A stretch of DNA of 51,862 nucleotides from Minisyncoccota bacterium (GCA_028716745.1 JAQUPE010000001.1:94203-146064); one strand, 5' to 3'; counted from the stretch's first letter, positions 8,496 to 18,710 are shown. Numbers and translations: made by a program. Notes: generated from the letters alone by a model not told the origin.

Positions 8496-8650
8496 GAAAT
8501 CCCGTCTCGGTTTCCTGATTAGTCTATTGTTAAAGGGAGAACAAATTGAATCAGGCCGTGGCTTGTTTCTGAGTTCACCCACCTAAAATTTAGCAGGGAC
8601 TTACGAGCGGGATTTTTGTTTCAAAAACACTTTAAGAAGGTGTTTTTTGT
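8496..8650 (+). ncRNA. Structured small RNA, candidate 6S RNA
   Basis: TATAAT at 8484-8489; closing stem AAATCCCG(8497)/CGGGATTT(8608) continuing CTCG/CGAG after one bulge; internal CCTGATT/AATCAGG stem; gttcacccacct tract; downstream terminator hairpin AAACAC..GTGTTTTTT; no ORF. Confidence 0.5.
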
Positions 8651-8688
8651 TTGAATCATAATAAAAATTTATGTATTCTTAATTATCA

Positions 8689-8759
8689 CGGACTGTATTA
8701 TAACGGTAGTATATGCCCTTGGGGTGGGCACGACCCGGGTTCAACTCCCGGCAGTCCGA
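8689..8759 (+). tRNA. tRNA-Pro(GGG)
   Basis: Acceptor CGGACTG/CAGTCCG, anticodon arm TGCCC-TTGGGGT-GGGCA (GGG), T arm CCGGG-TTCAACT-CCCGG, C1:G72/A73 typical of bacterial tRNA-Pro; CCA not encoded. Confidence 0.93.
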
Positions 8760-8769
8760 CAGATTAAAT

Positions 8770-8797
8770 AAAAAAACCGCTACTTAGCGGATTTTTT
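8770..8797. terminator. Bidirectional terminator hairpin overlapping rpmB stop
   Basis: AAAAAA-CCGC-tactta-GCGG-ATTTTTT. Confidence 0.6.
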
Positions 8798-8995
8798 AGT
8801 TTTAGAAGCTGCAGATTCTTTTAATCTTCTCTTGCATTTAACGCAAGCCTTAACTCTGCCGGATTTACCCGGAATTGTTGCCCATTGGAGATTGGCTTGT
8901 TTTCTGCTCCAGTTGGTAGGATTATAATTACCCCTAAGAAGCTTTCTGGTGCCTCCCATTATGTAGCTTTTTTTGCAAATCGCGCATTTCCTCAT
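8780..8995 (-). CDS. rpmB: 50S ribosomal protein L28
   Basis: MRKCAICKKSYIMGG...NLQWATIPGKSGRVKACVKCKRRLKE. Confidence 0.82.
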   Translation of the reverse strand: MRKCAICKKSYIMGGTRKLLRGNYNPTNWSRKQANLQWATIPGKSGRVKACVKCKRRLKESAASKTKKSAK

Positions 8996-9082
8996 AGTGT
9001 TTTTATACTATATGAAAGTATTTAAGAAATCAAGTCATAAAAGGTTTTTTATTTTTGAGCCGTGTTATATTAAACTATTGTT

Positions 9083-10816
9083 ATGAATGACACAGCCCAG
9101 CAAGTAAAGGAAAAACTGGATATAGTGGATTTTTTGAAGCAGTATATGGAAGTTAAGCCGGCGGGCAAAAACTTCAAAGCTAACTGCCCATTTCACAAGG
9201 AAAAAACTCCTTCTTTTATGATTTCTCCGGAAAGGCAGACTTGGCATTGTTTTGGCAGCTGCAGCGAGGGAGGTGACATCATCAAGTTTTTGATGAAATA
9301 TGAAAATCTGGAATTTTATGATGCCTTGAAAATATTGGCGGAAAAAGCAGGCATAGAAATAAGGCAGTCCGGCGACAAAGATTTCAGAGCTCACAATATC
9401 TTATATTCAATAATGGGTTCGGCTAAAGATTTTTTTAAGAATAGCTTAAAGTCTTCCGAAAAAGTAAAAAACTATTTAAAGGAAAGGGGATTAAAAAACG
9501 AAACAATAGAGGAGTTTGAATTGGGACTTGCGCCGGATGAGCCGGATTTGATGACCCGCCATCTTTTGGGCCTTGGATATAATATTACGGATTTAGAAAA
9601 AGCCGGATTAATTTTAAAAACAGAAAGAGGAACTTATTGGGACAGGTATCGCGGAAGGCTTATTTTTCCTATTTTTAATCATGTTGGAAAAGTAGTCGGA
9701 TTTGCGGGAAGAGTTTTACCTGGGGCTAGAGAGGATATTGCTAAATATGTAAATAGTCCCGAAACTCCGATTTATCAAAAATCCAGAATTTTATACGGTT
9801 TTCATAAAACAAAAAATGATGTTAGGGAAGAAAAAACGGCGGTCTTGGTTGAGGGTTATATGGATTTTTTGATGGCTTGGCAGGATGGGGTTAAAAATAT
9901 AGTTGCTGTTTCCGGTACGGCTTTGACGGCAGAACACCTAAAAGCATTAAGAAGATTAGCCGACGAGGTGGTTTTGGCGTTTGATGCTGATGAGGCCGGC
10001 CAAGCAGCTGCCGAAAGAAGCATAGATGCATCGGCAGCGTTTGATTTCACTGTTAAAGTATTGGTAATAGAAGACGATAAATTCAAAGATCCGGCAGATG
10101 TAGCAAAAGATAAGCCTGGATTTTTGAAAGAATTAGTTAAAAATGCCAAGCCGGCGATGGATTATTATTTTTATAAATATTTTACAAATAGATTCTTTAC
10201 GGAAAATCAGGGCATAAAAGAGAAAAAGCAAAATATCAGAGTTTTGCTTTCCAAGATTAAAAAAATATCCAGTCCGGTAGAACGCCAGCATTGGATTAAG
10301 GAGCTGGCAACACTGACTTATTTGGACGAAAAAGTTTTGGCCGAAGAAATGGGATCCATAAAAGAAGATGAGTCTCAAGAGGCTGAGGCTTCGACTGGAA
10401 CAGAAAATATTTCTAAAATAATTTTAAGAAAAGACTTAATAGCTCAGCGCCTTTTGGGAATTGCTTTAAATGGCACAAATGAAGAATTTAAAAAACAGCT
10501 CGAAAAAGAAATTGAATATTTGCCCGAGCATTACAGGGATATTTTAAGCGGTAATAAAAAAGCCGATTTGGAAGACATTATGGGTTTGATAGGACTGCGT
10601 TTCAGCATGGAAAATGCTGATATAGCGGAACAGGAATTAAAAAGAGAATTTCAGGCATTGCTTATAGAATTAAAGATGGAATATTTAAAAGAAGAACAAA
10701 AGAAATCCAGGGAGCTTATGCATAAGCTTGATGAGAAGGGTGATAAGGAGGCCTATGAAAAGGAAACTAAGCGGTTTGACAGTATTAGCCGGGAGATACA
10801 TAATCTTAAAAGATGA
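9083..10816 (+). CDS. dnaG: DNA primase
   Basis: CPFHKEKTPSFMISPERQTWHCFGSCSEGGDIIKFLM zinc finger; VEGYMDFLMAWQDG TOPRIM; AFDADEAGQAAAERS. Confidence 0.97.
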   Translation: MNDTAQQVKEKLDIVDFLKQYMEVKPAGKNFKANCPFHKEKTPSFMISPERQTWHCFGSCSEGGDIIKFLMKYENLEFYDALKILAEKAGIEIRQSGDKDFRAHNILYSIMGSAKDFFKNSLKSSEKVKNYLKERGLKNETIEEFELGLAPDEPDLMTRHLLGLGYNITDLEKAGLILKTERGTYWDRYRGRLIFPIFNHVGKVVGFAGRVLPGAREDIAKYVNSPETPIYQKSRILYGFHKTKNDVREEKTAVLVEGYMDFLMAWQDGVKNIVAVSGTALTAEHLKALRRLADEVVLAFDADEAGQAAAERSIDASAAFDFTVKVLVIEDDKFKDPADVAKDKPGFLKELVKNAKPAMDYYFYKYFTNRFFTENQGIKEKKQNIRVLLSKIKKISSPVERQHWIKELATLTYLDEKVLAEEMGSIKEDESQEAEASTGTENISKIILRKDLIAQRLLGIALNGTNEEFKKQLEKEIEYLPEHYRDILSGNKKADLEDIMGLIGLRFSMENADIAEQELKREFQALLIELKMEYLKEEQKKSRELMHKLDEKGDKEAYEKETKRFDSISREIHNLKR

Positions 10817-10913
10817 GTTTTTTGAAGGAAAATTGTAACTTTAGGCCGTTTTGTTCGTTGTATGTAACGATTGGCTATTTTGCCTCTTAATTTAATATCT
10901 ATTTGAAAATATT

Positions 10914-10931
10914 CCCCGCGAGGGGTTTTGT
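10914..10931 (+). terminator. Terminator-like hairpin between dnaG and rpoD
   Basis: CCCC-gcga-GGGG followed by TTTTG. Confidence 0.55.
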
Positions 10932-10946
10932 CGTTTATTGTCCTTT

Positions 10947-12101
10947 ATGAAAAAAAACAAAAAAAAGACTTTAAATAAGAAAACAAAAAAGGGAATTAAG
11001 AAAAATCCAAAAAAGATTTCGCCAAAAAGTCAGGTGGAAGATTTAGCTTTGGAAGATTTAATAAATCGCGGACGCGGACGCGGGTTTGTTACGGACACAG
11101 AGGTCCTGCATTTTTTCCCAAGAATCGAAGACAATGTTGATATGCTGGATGAAATTTATGGCCGTCTTGAACAATCAAACATAAAAGTTATTGAAACAAG
11201 CCAGCTTATAGAATTACCGAAAGAGGAAATAAGCGACAAAGAGCTGTTATCGGCTACTTCTATAGAAGGAGATCTTTCCGACTCTGTTCAGATGTATCTT
11301 AAAGAAATTGGAAGAACGCCATTATTAACTTCTAATGAAGAAAAAGAATTAGCTAAACGAGTAGAAAAAGGAGACAAAGAGGCTCGCAACAGATTTATAC
11401 AGGCAAACTTGAGGTTAGTGGTTTCTATTGCTAAGCGTTATGTAAATCGTTCTCCTAATTTGGGAATTTTGGATTTAGCCCAGGAAGGAAATATAGGATT
11501 ATCCCGCGCCGTTGATAAATTTGATTATCGGCGCGGTTTTAAATTTTCAACCTATGCAACTTGGTGGATTAGGCAGGCGATTACCAGGGCCTTGGCAGAT
11601 CAGTCCAGAACCATTAGAATACCTGTTCATATGGTGGAGACCATATCCAAGTACTCTCAATTTAAGCGGAAATTGACTCAAGAACTTGGCAGGGATCCCT
11701 TGCCGGAAGAGATTTCCGTAGAGATGGGAGTACCGGTAGAAAAGATCCATCATATTCAAAAAATATCGCAGGACGTTGTTTCGCTTGAAGCGCCTGTTGG
11801 AGACGAAGACGAGGATTCTACTATTTCGGAATTTATTCCGGATGAGAAAAATCTTAGCCCGTCCCAGACAGCTTCTCAGACATTGCTTAAAGAGCAAATC
11901 AGAAAAATAATGGTTGATTTAAGCGAAAGAGAGCAGAAAATTTTAAGAATGCGTTTCGGTCTGGAAGACGGCGTAACCCATACATTAGAGGAAGTTGGAA
12001 AGGAATTTGGCGTAACGCGCGAAAGAATCCGTCAAATTGAGGCTAAGGCGCTAGTTAGGATAAAATCACACGAAAGAGCATTTCTAATAGAAGGTTATTA
12101 A
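10947..12101 (+). CDS. rpoD: RNA polymerase sigma-70 factor
   Basis: [76 protein letters not shown]...[15 protein letters not shown] can also begin at TTG 10938. Confidence 0.97.
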   Translation: MKKNKKKTLNKKTKKGIKKNPKKISPKSQVEDLALEDLINRGRGRGFVTDTEVLHFFPRIEDNVDMLDEIYGRLEQSNIKVIETSQLIELPKEEISDKELLSATSIEGDLSDSVQMYLKEIGRTPLLTSNEEKELAKRVEKGDKEARNRFIQANLRLVVSIAKRYVNRSPNLGILDLAQEGNIGLSRAVDKFDYRRGFKFSTYATWWIRQAITRALADQSRTIRIPVHMVETISKYSQFKRKLTQELGRDPLPEEISVEMGVPVEKIHHIQKISQDVVSLEAPVGDEDEDSTISEFIPDEKNLSPSQTASQTLLKEQIRKIMVDLSEREQKILRMRFGLEDGVTHTLEEVGKEFGVTRERIRQIEAKALVRIKSHERAFLIEGY

Positions 12102-12104
12102 ATT

Positions 12105-13340
12105 ATGACTAAGCTTTTATTAAAAACGTTATTTGTTTTTGCCGTAATAAATCCGGGCTCTTTTAACTTGGCCATAGCGGCAGATTCCCAGCAGGACGGA
12201 ACAGCTGTTTCTAAGCCTTTGCTTTTGCCAACCAACCCTCTTTATTTCTTGAAGGAATGGAAAAGAGAAACTCAAAAGGCTTTTACTTTCAATCAAAATA
12301 AAAAGATTGATTTGGATATTAATACGGTAAATGAAAAAATAATAGAACTTATAAAATTGGATAATATTAAATCCGAATTTGTTTCCGCTAAAATTACAAA
12401 GAAAATGGAAACTCTGGAGCAGGAAATAGTTGATTTAGGAGTGCAAATTCTTTCCAAAACAGAATCAGCGAGCCTTTTCCATGATCGTATTATAAAAATG
12501 TTCGGAGATTTTAATAATTATTTTAGAAACGAGCTTCGCGCGGCTGAAATTCTTTATAGAATTAAAAATCAGCTATCGGAAGACTACGGAAATAGGGTTG
12601 GGGGATTTGAAGAAAGATTTTTAATTAGTTTTGGCAACGAAACTGAAAATAGCGATTTTTTAAAAAACATTCCAAATGTTTTAAATCAGCTAATTCTTGG
12701 AAAAAGAGAAAAGATTAATTTTATAGATGAATTAAGAGAGGCTTTTGCCGAAGGCGATGTTAAAAATGTTTTGGGAATGACCAGACAGGAAATTTTAGAA
12801 AAAGCCAGCGAGGATGGAAATATCAATAAGCCTGATGCTCAAAATATGATTGATGGTGCCGAAAAAGCGGTTGAAAATTTAGCCGATAAAATGAAAGAGA
12901 GAGCGATGCCTAAAAGTAATTTGATTAAGGACTTATATTCTAAGGCATCGTTTAATTTAACTGAGGCAAAAAATATGCTTCAGATTTTTAATGATAAAGA
13001 AGCTTTTTCGCAGGCATCAATCGCTGAGGCAGCCGCCAAAACAGCTTTGGTTCAAATAGTAAAAATAAAGTCCGATGAAAGTTTTAGCTTTAAGCAGGAT
13101 ATTAAGGATATAAAAGGAGAATATGATGCCTTAATAAACACGGTTAATTCAAAAGATTTAAATGCAGAAAAAGCTCCTTATTTATTCGATATTTTGACTC
13201 AAAACGAGAAGTTATTGGTTAAATTATCAGACATTTTAAATAAGGGCTCTAAATTTGATTTTGACGTGATGGTAATGGCGGTAAGACAGACGAAATCTTT
13301 ATTCTTTAAAGCGGAACAAGAATTAGAAAACTTTAATTAA
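12105..13340 (+). CDS. Secreted protein with DUF5667-like N-terminal region
   Basis: Signal peptide, then PTNPLYFLKEWKRETQKAFTFNQNKKIDLDINTVNEKIIEL. Confidence 0.65.
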   Translation: MTKLLLKTLFVFAVINPGSFNLAIAADSQQDGTAVSKPLLLPTNPLYFLKEWKRETQKAFTFNQNKKIDLDINTVNEKIIELIKLDNIKSEFVSAKITKKMETLEQEIVDLGVQILSKTESASLFHDRIIKMFGDFNNYFRNELRAAEILYRIKNQLSEDYGNRVGGFEERFLISFGNETENSDFLKNIPNVLNQLILGKREKINFIDELREAFAEGDVKNVLGMTRQEILEKASEDGNINKPDAQNMIDGAEKAVENLADKMKERAMPKSNLIKDLYSKASFNLTEAKNMLQIFNDKEAFSQASIAEAAAKTALVQIVKIKSDESFSFKQDIKDIKGEYDALINTVNSKDLNAEKAPYLFDILTQNEKLLVKLSDILNKGSKFDFDVMVMAVRQTKSLFFKAEQELENFN

Positions 13341-13341
13341 A

Positions 13342-14007
13342 GTGCCGGATATTTATCGTGAAAAATGGGGCAAATTTTTAAGAAGGATTTGGCCCTTTCG
13401 TTTTATTCCTTTCGTTGATTTTGTTTTGGTTGCTGGATCTTTGGCAACGGGAAATGTAAAGGAGTCGTCTGATTTTGACGTAATAATCGGGGTAAGACAG
13501 GGGAGAATATTCAGCGCAAGGCTATTTTGTTATTTTGTTTTTGGAATTTTAGGATGGAGAAAGGGGAAAAAAGATAAGATTGGAAAAGATAAATTTTGTT
13601 TTAATCATTTTGTAGCTCCTAAGGCATTTCGTTTATCTCCTCCTTATAACGAATATTGGGCAAATTTGTATTTATCACTGATACCGGTTTATGGCGATAA
13701 AAAATTAATACAAAATTTCTTTGACGAGAATATAGATTGGCTGGGAAAAAGACGAAGCCTTGCCGATGATTTTGTAAATATTCAGCATCATAAGAATATA
13801 TTCAAGCTATTTTTTCAAACAGTTTTATCAGGATTTGTCGGTAATTGGCTGGAGAAGAAATTTAAAAATATTCAAATAAAAAGAATTGAGGAGGCAATGA
13901 ATTCAGAAACGGGATATAAACCAAGAATTATTTATAATGATAACGAACTGGAATTTCATCCGGACACCAGGCGGATAGAAGAAATGTTAAATAATAGCCA
14001 AAAATAA
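13342..14007 (+). CDS. Nucleotidyltransferase-domain protein
   Basis: GTG start; FVLVAGSLATGNVKESSDFDVIIGV resembles GSxxxG...SDxD. Confidence 0.75.
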   Translation: MPDIYREKWGKFLRRIWPFRFIPFVDFVLVAGSLATGNVKESSDFDVIIGVRQGRIFSARLFCYFVFGILGWRKGKKDKIGKDKFCFNHFVAPKAFRLSPPYNEYWANLYLSLIPVYGDKKLIQNFFDENIDWLGKRRSLADDFVNIQHHKNIFKLFFQTVLSGFVGNWLEKKFKNIQIKRIEEAMNSETGYKPRIIYNDNELEFHPDTRRIEEMLNNSQK

Positions 14008-14010
14008 AAG

Positions 14011-14048
14011 CTGTATAGTATATGATAATTGTAACTTATAATATACAG
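14011..14048. repeat. 38-bp palindromic intergenic element, copy 2 (inverted relative to copy 1)
   Basis: ctgtatagtatatg-ataattgtaa-cttataatatacag; reverse complement matches 6282-6319 with three mismatches. Confidence 0.8.
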
Positions 14049-14077
14049 GTTTTGGGGAGGCATGGAGGGGTTGGGTA

Positions 14078-14104
14078 TTGGCACTCATTGCTATGGACTG
14101 CCAG
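14078..14104 (+). promoter_or_regulatory. CIRCE-like (HrcA) operator upstream of groESL
   Basis: TTGGCACTC-N9-GACTGCCAG against consensus TTAGCACTC-N9-GAGTGCTAA; exact 9-nt spacing; directly upstream of groES. Confidence 0.7.
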
Positions 14105-14142
14105 GCATTAAGTCGTTATTATAGTTATATAAATAAAATCTT

Positions 14143-14430
14143 ATGAATTTAAAACCATTAAATGACAATGTTTTCTTGGAGCCGTTAGAGGAGGAAAAGG
14201 TTACTAAATCCGGCATAGTTATTCCGGATACGGCGGAAAAAGAAAAGCCGATGAAGGGCAGAATTTTAGCGGCAGGCCCCGGCAGGATTGACGACAAGGG
14301 AAGCCGTATTCCGATGTCCGTTAAAGTCGGAGATTTGGTTTTATTTAAAAAATACAGCGAAACAGAAGTTGAGCTTGAGAGCAAGAAATATTTAATCGTA
14401 GAAGAAAAAGATATTATAGCTACTATTTAA
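14143..14430 (+). CDS. groES: Co-chaperonin GroES
   Basis: LKPLNDNVFLEPLEEEKVTKSGIVIPDTAEKEKPMKGRILAAGPG. Confidence 0.97.
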   Translation: MNLKPLNDNVFLEPLEEEKVTKSGIVIPDTAEKEKPMKGRILAAGPGRIDDKGSRIPMSVKVGDLVLFKKYSETEVELESKKYLIVEEKDIIATI

Positions 14431-14431
14431 T

Positions 14432-16081
14432 ATGTCCAAACAAATTTTATTCAGCGGGGAAGCCCGCGAAGCGTTAAAAAGAGGAATAGATAAGCTGGCC
14501 GAGGCAGTCAGGGTAACTTTGGGCCCTCGCGGAAGAGCAGTTGTTATAGAAAAGGGTTATGGAACTCCGCAGGTCACTTTTGACGGCGTTACTGTTGCCA
14601 AAGAAGTGGTGCTGGAAGATAAGTTTGAAAATCTTGGAGCGGATTTAGTAAAACAGGCTGCGGAAAAAACCAATGATAATGTCGGAGATGGAACTACATC
14701 CTCCGTTGTTTTGGCACATGCGATGATAGATGAAGGAGAAAAAATTATTAGGGAAAAATCTGTGAATGTTATTCGTTTGGCTCAGGAGCTTGAAAAGACC
14801 AGTGAGCAAATCGTCAGAATTTTAGAAGATCAAAAAGAAATAATAATAGGAGATCGCAGAAAAATTCAGGAAGTGGCGACGCTTTCTTCTAAAAATCAGG
14901 AAATCGGAAAACTAATAGCCGAAGTCATGGAGGGAGTCGGAGGAAATGGAGTTGTTTCCATAGAAGATTCAAATACCATCAGTAATTCTTATGAAATAGT
15001 TGAGGGAATGCAATTTGATAGAGGATATATTTCTCCCTACATGGTAACTAATACAGAAAAAATGGAGTCTGTTTTGGAAAATCCTTATATTTTAGTAACC
15101 GATAAAAAAATTTCTTCTATCCAGGAGCTTTTGCCTCTTTTGGAAAAATTGATTCAGGCGGGAAGGAAGGAATTGATGATTATAGCCGAAGAAGTTGAGG
15201 GAGAGGCCTTAACTACTTTAATACTTAATAAAATCAGAGGAATTTTCAGTGTTTTGGCCATTAAGGCTCCAGGATTTGGCGATAGAAGAAAGGAAATGCT
15301 GCAAGACGTTTGCGTTATTACCGGCGCGCAGTTTATTTCGGAAGAGCTTGGCCGCAAGCTTGATTCTGTAGTTATCACAGATTTAGGCCAGGCACATCGC
15401 GTTGTTTCCAATAAAGATAATACAACTATCGTCGGAGGTAAGGGAGATAAAGCTGAAATAGAAAAAAGAATTACCCAGCTTAAGGCGCAATTGAAAAAAA
15501 CCGAATCTGGATTTGATAAGGAAAAATTACAGGAACGTCTAGGTAAATTAGCCGGGGGCGTAGCCGTAATCAAAGTTGGCGCTCCGACGGAATCTACTCA
15601 AAAAGAATTGAAGCAAAGAGTAGAGGATGCCGTTTCTGCAACTCGCGCGGCAATGGAAGAAGGAATAGTTCCCGGCGGAGGAATTGCGCTTTTTAATGCT
15701 TGTAAACATATAAAAGAAAATCCGATTAAAGGAGAGATCTCTATTTTTCAAGCAGCTCAAATGATTTTATTAAAAGCCGTAAAGGCTCCTCTTAGGGCTA
15801 TTATAGAAAACAGCGGCGCTCAGCCTGATAAAATTATGGAAAAATTAATGGAAATGAGAGAAGATACCATAAATGACTGGTCTGGATTTAATGCTGTCAC
15901 AAATGAAATTTGCGATTTAAAAAAGACAGGAATAATAGATCCCTTAAAGGTGGTCAAAACATCTTTTTTGAATGCTGTTTCTGTAGCATCCAATTATCTG
16001 ACTATCGGGGCTGCTTTAACTGAAAAGCCAGAACCGAAAGATAAGCATGAGCATGGGATGCCGGAGGGAATAGGATATTAA
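14432..16081 (+). CDS. groEL: Chaperonin GroEL
   Basis: VTLGPRGRAVVIEKGYGTPQVTFDGVTVAKEV, NDNVGDGTTSSVVLAHAMI, VEEGIVPGGG-type motif; C-terminus EHGMPEGIGY. Confidence 0.97.
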   Translation: MSKQILFSGEAREALKRGIDKLAEAVRVTLGPRGRAVVIEKGYGTPQVTFDGVTVAKEVVLEDKFENLGADLVKQAAEKTNDNVGDGTTSSVVLAHAMIDEGEKIIREKSVNVIRLAQELEKTSEQIVRILEDQKEIIIGDRRKIQEVATLSSKNQEIGKLIAEVMEGVGGNGVVSIEDSNTISNSYEIVEGMQFDRGYISPYMVTNTEKMESVLENPYILVTDKKISSIQELLPLLEKLIQAGRKELMIIAEEVEGEALTTLILNKIRGIFSVLAIKAPGFGDRRKEMLQDVCVITGAQFISEELGRKLDSVVITDLGQAHRVVSNKDNTTIVGGKGDKAEIEKRITQLKAQLKKTESGFDKEKLQERLGKLAGGVAVIKVGAPTESTQKELKQRVEDAVSATRAAMEEGIVPGGGIALFNACKHIKENPIKGEISIFQAAQMILLKAVKAPLRAIIENSGAQPDKIMEKLMEMREDTINDWSGFNAVTNEICDLKKTGIIDPLKVVKTSFLNAVSVASNYLTIGAALTEKPEPKDKHEHGMPEGIGY

Positions 16082-16106
16082 TTTTTAAAAATTCAATTAT
16101 GTTTTA

Positions 16107-16127
16107 GGCGCCCTAGGGCGCTTTTTT
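16107..16127 (+). terminator. groESL terminator
   Basis: Perfect palindrome GCGCCCTAGGGCGC followed by TTTTTT. Confidence 0.85.
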
Positions 16128-16145
16128 GTGCTAAAATATTGTTGA

Positions 16146-17168
16146 ATGAATAAAATAATCAAGAAAATTCTTGCCGAAAGAAGCTATCTAACCGGAAAAT
16201 ATTGCCTTCCGCCGGAATTTTTGAGCCTAATAATAACTTTTAAATGCAATTTTCAGTGCCAATCTTGTTCTATTTGGAAAAAGAAAGAGTTTGATGAATT
16301 AACCGAAGAGGATTGGCTGAAAATTATTCAAGACTTAAAGGGTGTATTTGAAAAAAATACTTTTGTGGAAATAAATGGGGGAGAGCCGCTTATTGAAAAA
16401 GATTTAATTTTAACCTTAATAAAAGAGCTTAAAAAACATTTTAATAACGTGGCGTTGAATTCTAATGGTTTATTAATGAACGAAAAGATGATTAGCGAGC
16501 TAGAAAATACAGGATTAGATATAGTGAAGGTTTCTTTTTATAGCCTGGAAGAGAGTATTCATAATTTTTTGAGAGGAAATCCGCTGGCATATAATAATGC
16601 GTTGAATGCATTGAAGCTATTGTCTAAAAGTAAAATTAAGTCGGAGGTTGGCATTTTAATTACTTCAAAAAATATTAAAGATTTGCCGGAATTAATCGGC
16701 TATCTTAATTCTCTAAATAATACGTCGATAATTTTACAGCCTCTTGATGAAAGCGTTGAATCTCCTGAATCAAAAAATAAGGATATTAATGAGTTGCCGG
16801 ATACGCTATGGCCAAAAAAAGAAGAAGTCAATTTCTTTTTTGACTGGATTTTAAATAATCGCAAGAATATTAAAAATTCTATAAGCAGCATAAAGGCAAT
16901 TGAAAAATATTATCTTGATCCCCAAAGCTCTTTAAGCCGCAGATGTTTTGCCGGGCAGAAGAATTTTGTTGTTTATCCCAATGGCGATGCGGCTATGTGC
17001 TTTAAGGGAGAAAAAATCGGAAATCTTAAAAAAGAGAGCGTTCACGAAATTCTTTTCGGATCTAATGCAATAAGAGAGAGAAAATATATCAATCATTGTC
17101 GGAAATATTGCCGTATTATCGGATGTAACTTTGCCAGGGGGCTAAAGGAGATTATTAAAGGTAAATAA
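16146..17168 (+). CDS. Radical SAM protein with SPASM-like C-terminus
   Basis: ITFKCNFQCQSCSIW (CX3CX2C), EINGGEPL, C-terminal Cys cluster RRCFAGQKNFVVYPNGDAAMC...HCRKYCRIIGC. Confidence 0.9.
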   Translation: MNKIIKKILAERSYLTGKYCLPPEFLSLIITFKCNFQCQSCSIWKKKEFDELTEEDWLKIIQDLKGVFEKNTFVEINGGEPLIEKDLILTLIKELKKHFNNVALNSNGLLMNEKMISELENTGLDIVKVSFYSLEESIHNFLRGNPLAYNNALNALKLLSKSKIKSEVGILITSKNIKDLPELIGYLNSLNNTSIILQPLDESVESPESKNKDINELPDTLWPKKEEVNFFFDWILNNRKNIKNSISSIKAIEKYYLDPQSSLSRRCFAGQKNFVVYPNGDAAMCFKGEKIGNLKKESVHEILFGSNAIRERKYINHCRKYCRIIGCNFARGLKEIIKGK

Positions 17169-17261
17169 TAGGATAATTCAACTTACCTTTACTTGGGCGC
17201 TTTTTTTATCTTGCATATGTTATATACTCAAATAGTCGTTAATTAATAAAAATTTATAAAA

Positions 17262-17813
17262 ATGTCATTAATAACAGTTATATTAATCATCGTAGCAGTG
17301 GCAGCGCTTTGGCTTATCGCCACTTTTAATGGATTAATAAGATCGCGCAATAGAGTGAAAGAATCCTGGGCGGATATCGATGTTCAGTTAAAACGCAGAT
17401 ATGATTTAATCCCAAATTTAGTGGAAGCGGTTAAGGGCTACATGAAGCATGAAGCCGGAGTTTTTGAAAAAGTAACCTTGGCGCGTACTGCGGCCATGGG
17501 AGTTCAGGGGAAGGTTGAAAAAGCTAAAGCAGAAAATGCGCTGGGCAGCACTCTTAAAAGTTTATTTGCTGTTTCTGAAAATTATCCGGATTTAAAAGCT
17601 AATACTAATTTCTTGCAGCTCCAGCAGGAATTGGCTGATACCGAAAATAAAATTCAGGCAGCGCGCCGTTTTTACAACGGAAATGTATTGGACTTCAACA
17701 CTAAGATCCAGGTTTTTCCGACAAATATGATTGCCGGAATGCTTAGTTTCTCAAAAGAAGAATTTTTTGAAGCTCAGGGAGCCGAGAGAGAAAACGTTCA
17801 AGTTAAATTTTAA
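17262..17813 (+). CDS. lemA: LemA family protein
   Basis: TFNGLIRSRNRVKESWADIDVQLKRRYDLIPNLVEAVKGY; ENKIQAARRFYNGNVLDFNTKIQVFPTNMIA. Confidence 0.95.
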   Translation: MSLITVILIIVAVAALWLIATFNGLIRSRNRVKESWADIDVQLKRRYDLIPNLVEAVKGYMKHEAGVFEKVTLARTAAMGVQGKVEKAKAENALGSTLKSLFAVSENYPDLKANTNFLQLQQELADTENKIQAARRFYNGNVLDFNTKIQVFPTNMIAGMLSFSKEEFFEAQGAERENVQVKF

Positions 17814-17819
17814 AATTAA

Positions 17820-18710
17820 ATGACAACGTTATATACACACAAGGATTCCAACATCCGGAAGACTTGGATGCTAATTACGGTTTTTTTGGTATTGATAATA
17901 GGAGTGGGATATTTTTTATCTTACTACTATAACAATGAGGGGATTTTAATAATCGCTCTTATTTTTAGCATCGGGTCTAGCATTAGCAGTTATTGGTTTT
18001 CGGATAAAATTGTTTTAGCAATGTGCCGAGCCATTCCGGTAAAAAGAGAAGAGTATTTTGATCTTTATAATATTGTGGAAAATTTATCCATTACTGCAGG
18101 ACTGCCAATGCCTAAGGTTTATATTATTGAGGAAAAAGCACCCAATGCTTTTGCTACAGGCAGAGATCCTAAACACGCAGTTGTCGCGGTAACAAGAGGG
18201 CTGCTTAATAAGCTGGACAGAACCGAGCTAGAAGGAGTAATAGCGCACGAGATGTCTCATATAGGCAATCGGGATATATTGATTTCTACGGTTATTGTTG
18301 TTTTAGCGGGAATAGTAGTAACTGCTTCTAATATTTTTTTCCATATGGGCTTTGGCGGAAAAAGGGATAGGGAAAGATCCGGGGGGATTTTAATAATCAT
18401 TGGAATAGTAGCCATGATTTTGGCGCCGATTGCGGCAACATTGATTAAGCTGGCAATTTCCAGAAAGAGAGAATTTCTTGCCGATGCCTCAGGCGCGCTT
18501 TTAACCCGTTATCCCGAAGGATTGGCCAGCGCCTTGATTAAAATTTCTTCAGATCCAACACCGATGAAGGTTGCCAATAACGCCACGGCGCATTTATGGC
18601 TCGATGATCCTTTTAAGGCAGAGCAAAAAACTTCTTTTTTTCATAAGATTTTTATGACTCATCCTCCGATAGAGGAAAGAATCAAGGCGTTAAGAGATAT
18701 TCCCGCCTAA
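17820..18710 (+). CDS. htpX: HtpX-like M48 zinc metalloprotease
   Basis: MPKVYIIEEKAPNAFATGRDPKHAVVAVTRGLL; HEMSHIGNRDI; SRKREFLADASGA; FMTHPPIEERI. Confidence 0.95.
   Translation: MTTLYTHKDSNIRKTWMLITVFLVLIIGVGYFLSYYYNNEGILIIALIFSIGSSISSYWFSDKIVLAMCRAIPVKREEYFDLYNIVENLSITAGLPMPKVYIIEEKAPNAFATGRDPKHAVVAVTRGLLNKLDRTELEGVIAHEMSHIGNRDILISTVIVVLAGIVVTASNIFFHMGFGGKRDRERSGGILIIIGIVAMILAPIAATLIKLAISRKREFLADASGALLTRYPEGLASALIKISSDPTPMKVANNATAHLWLDDPFKAEQKTSFFHKIFMTHPPIEERIKALRDIPA

Noticed and set aside
10831-10845. Possible third copy of the 38-bp element (aaaattgtaacttta)
   Set aside because: Only about 12 bases of core similarity; palindromic arms absent.
17158-17192. AAAGGTAA...TTACCTTT inverted repeat at the end of the radical SAM gene
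   Set aside because: 8-bp arms with an 18-nt loop and no immediate U-tract; could be a weak terminator but not supportable.
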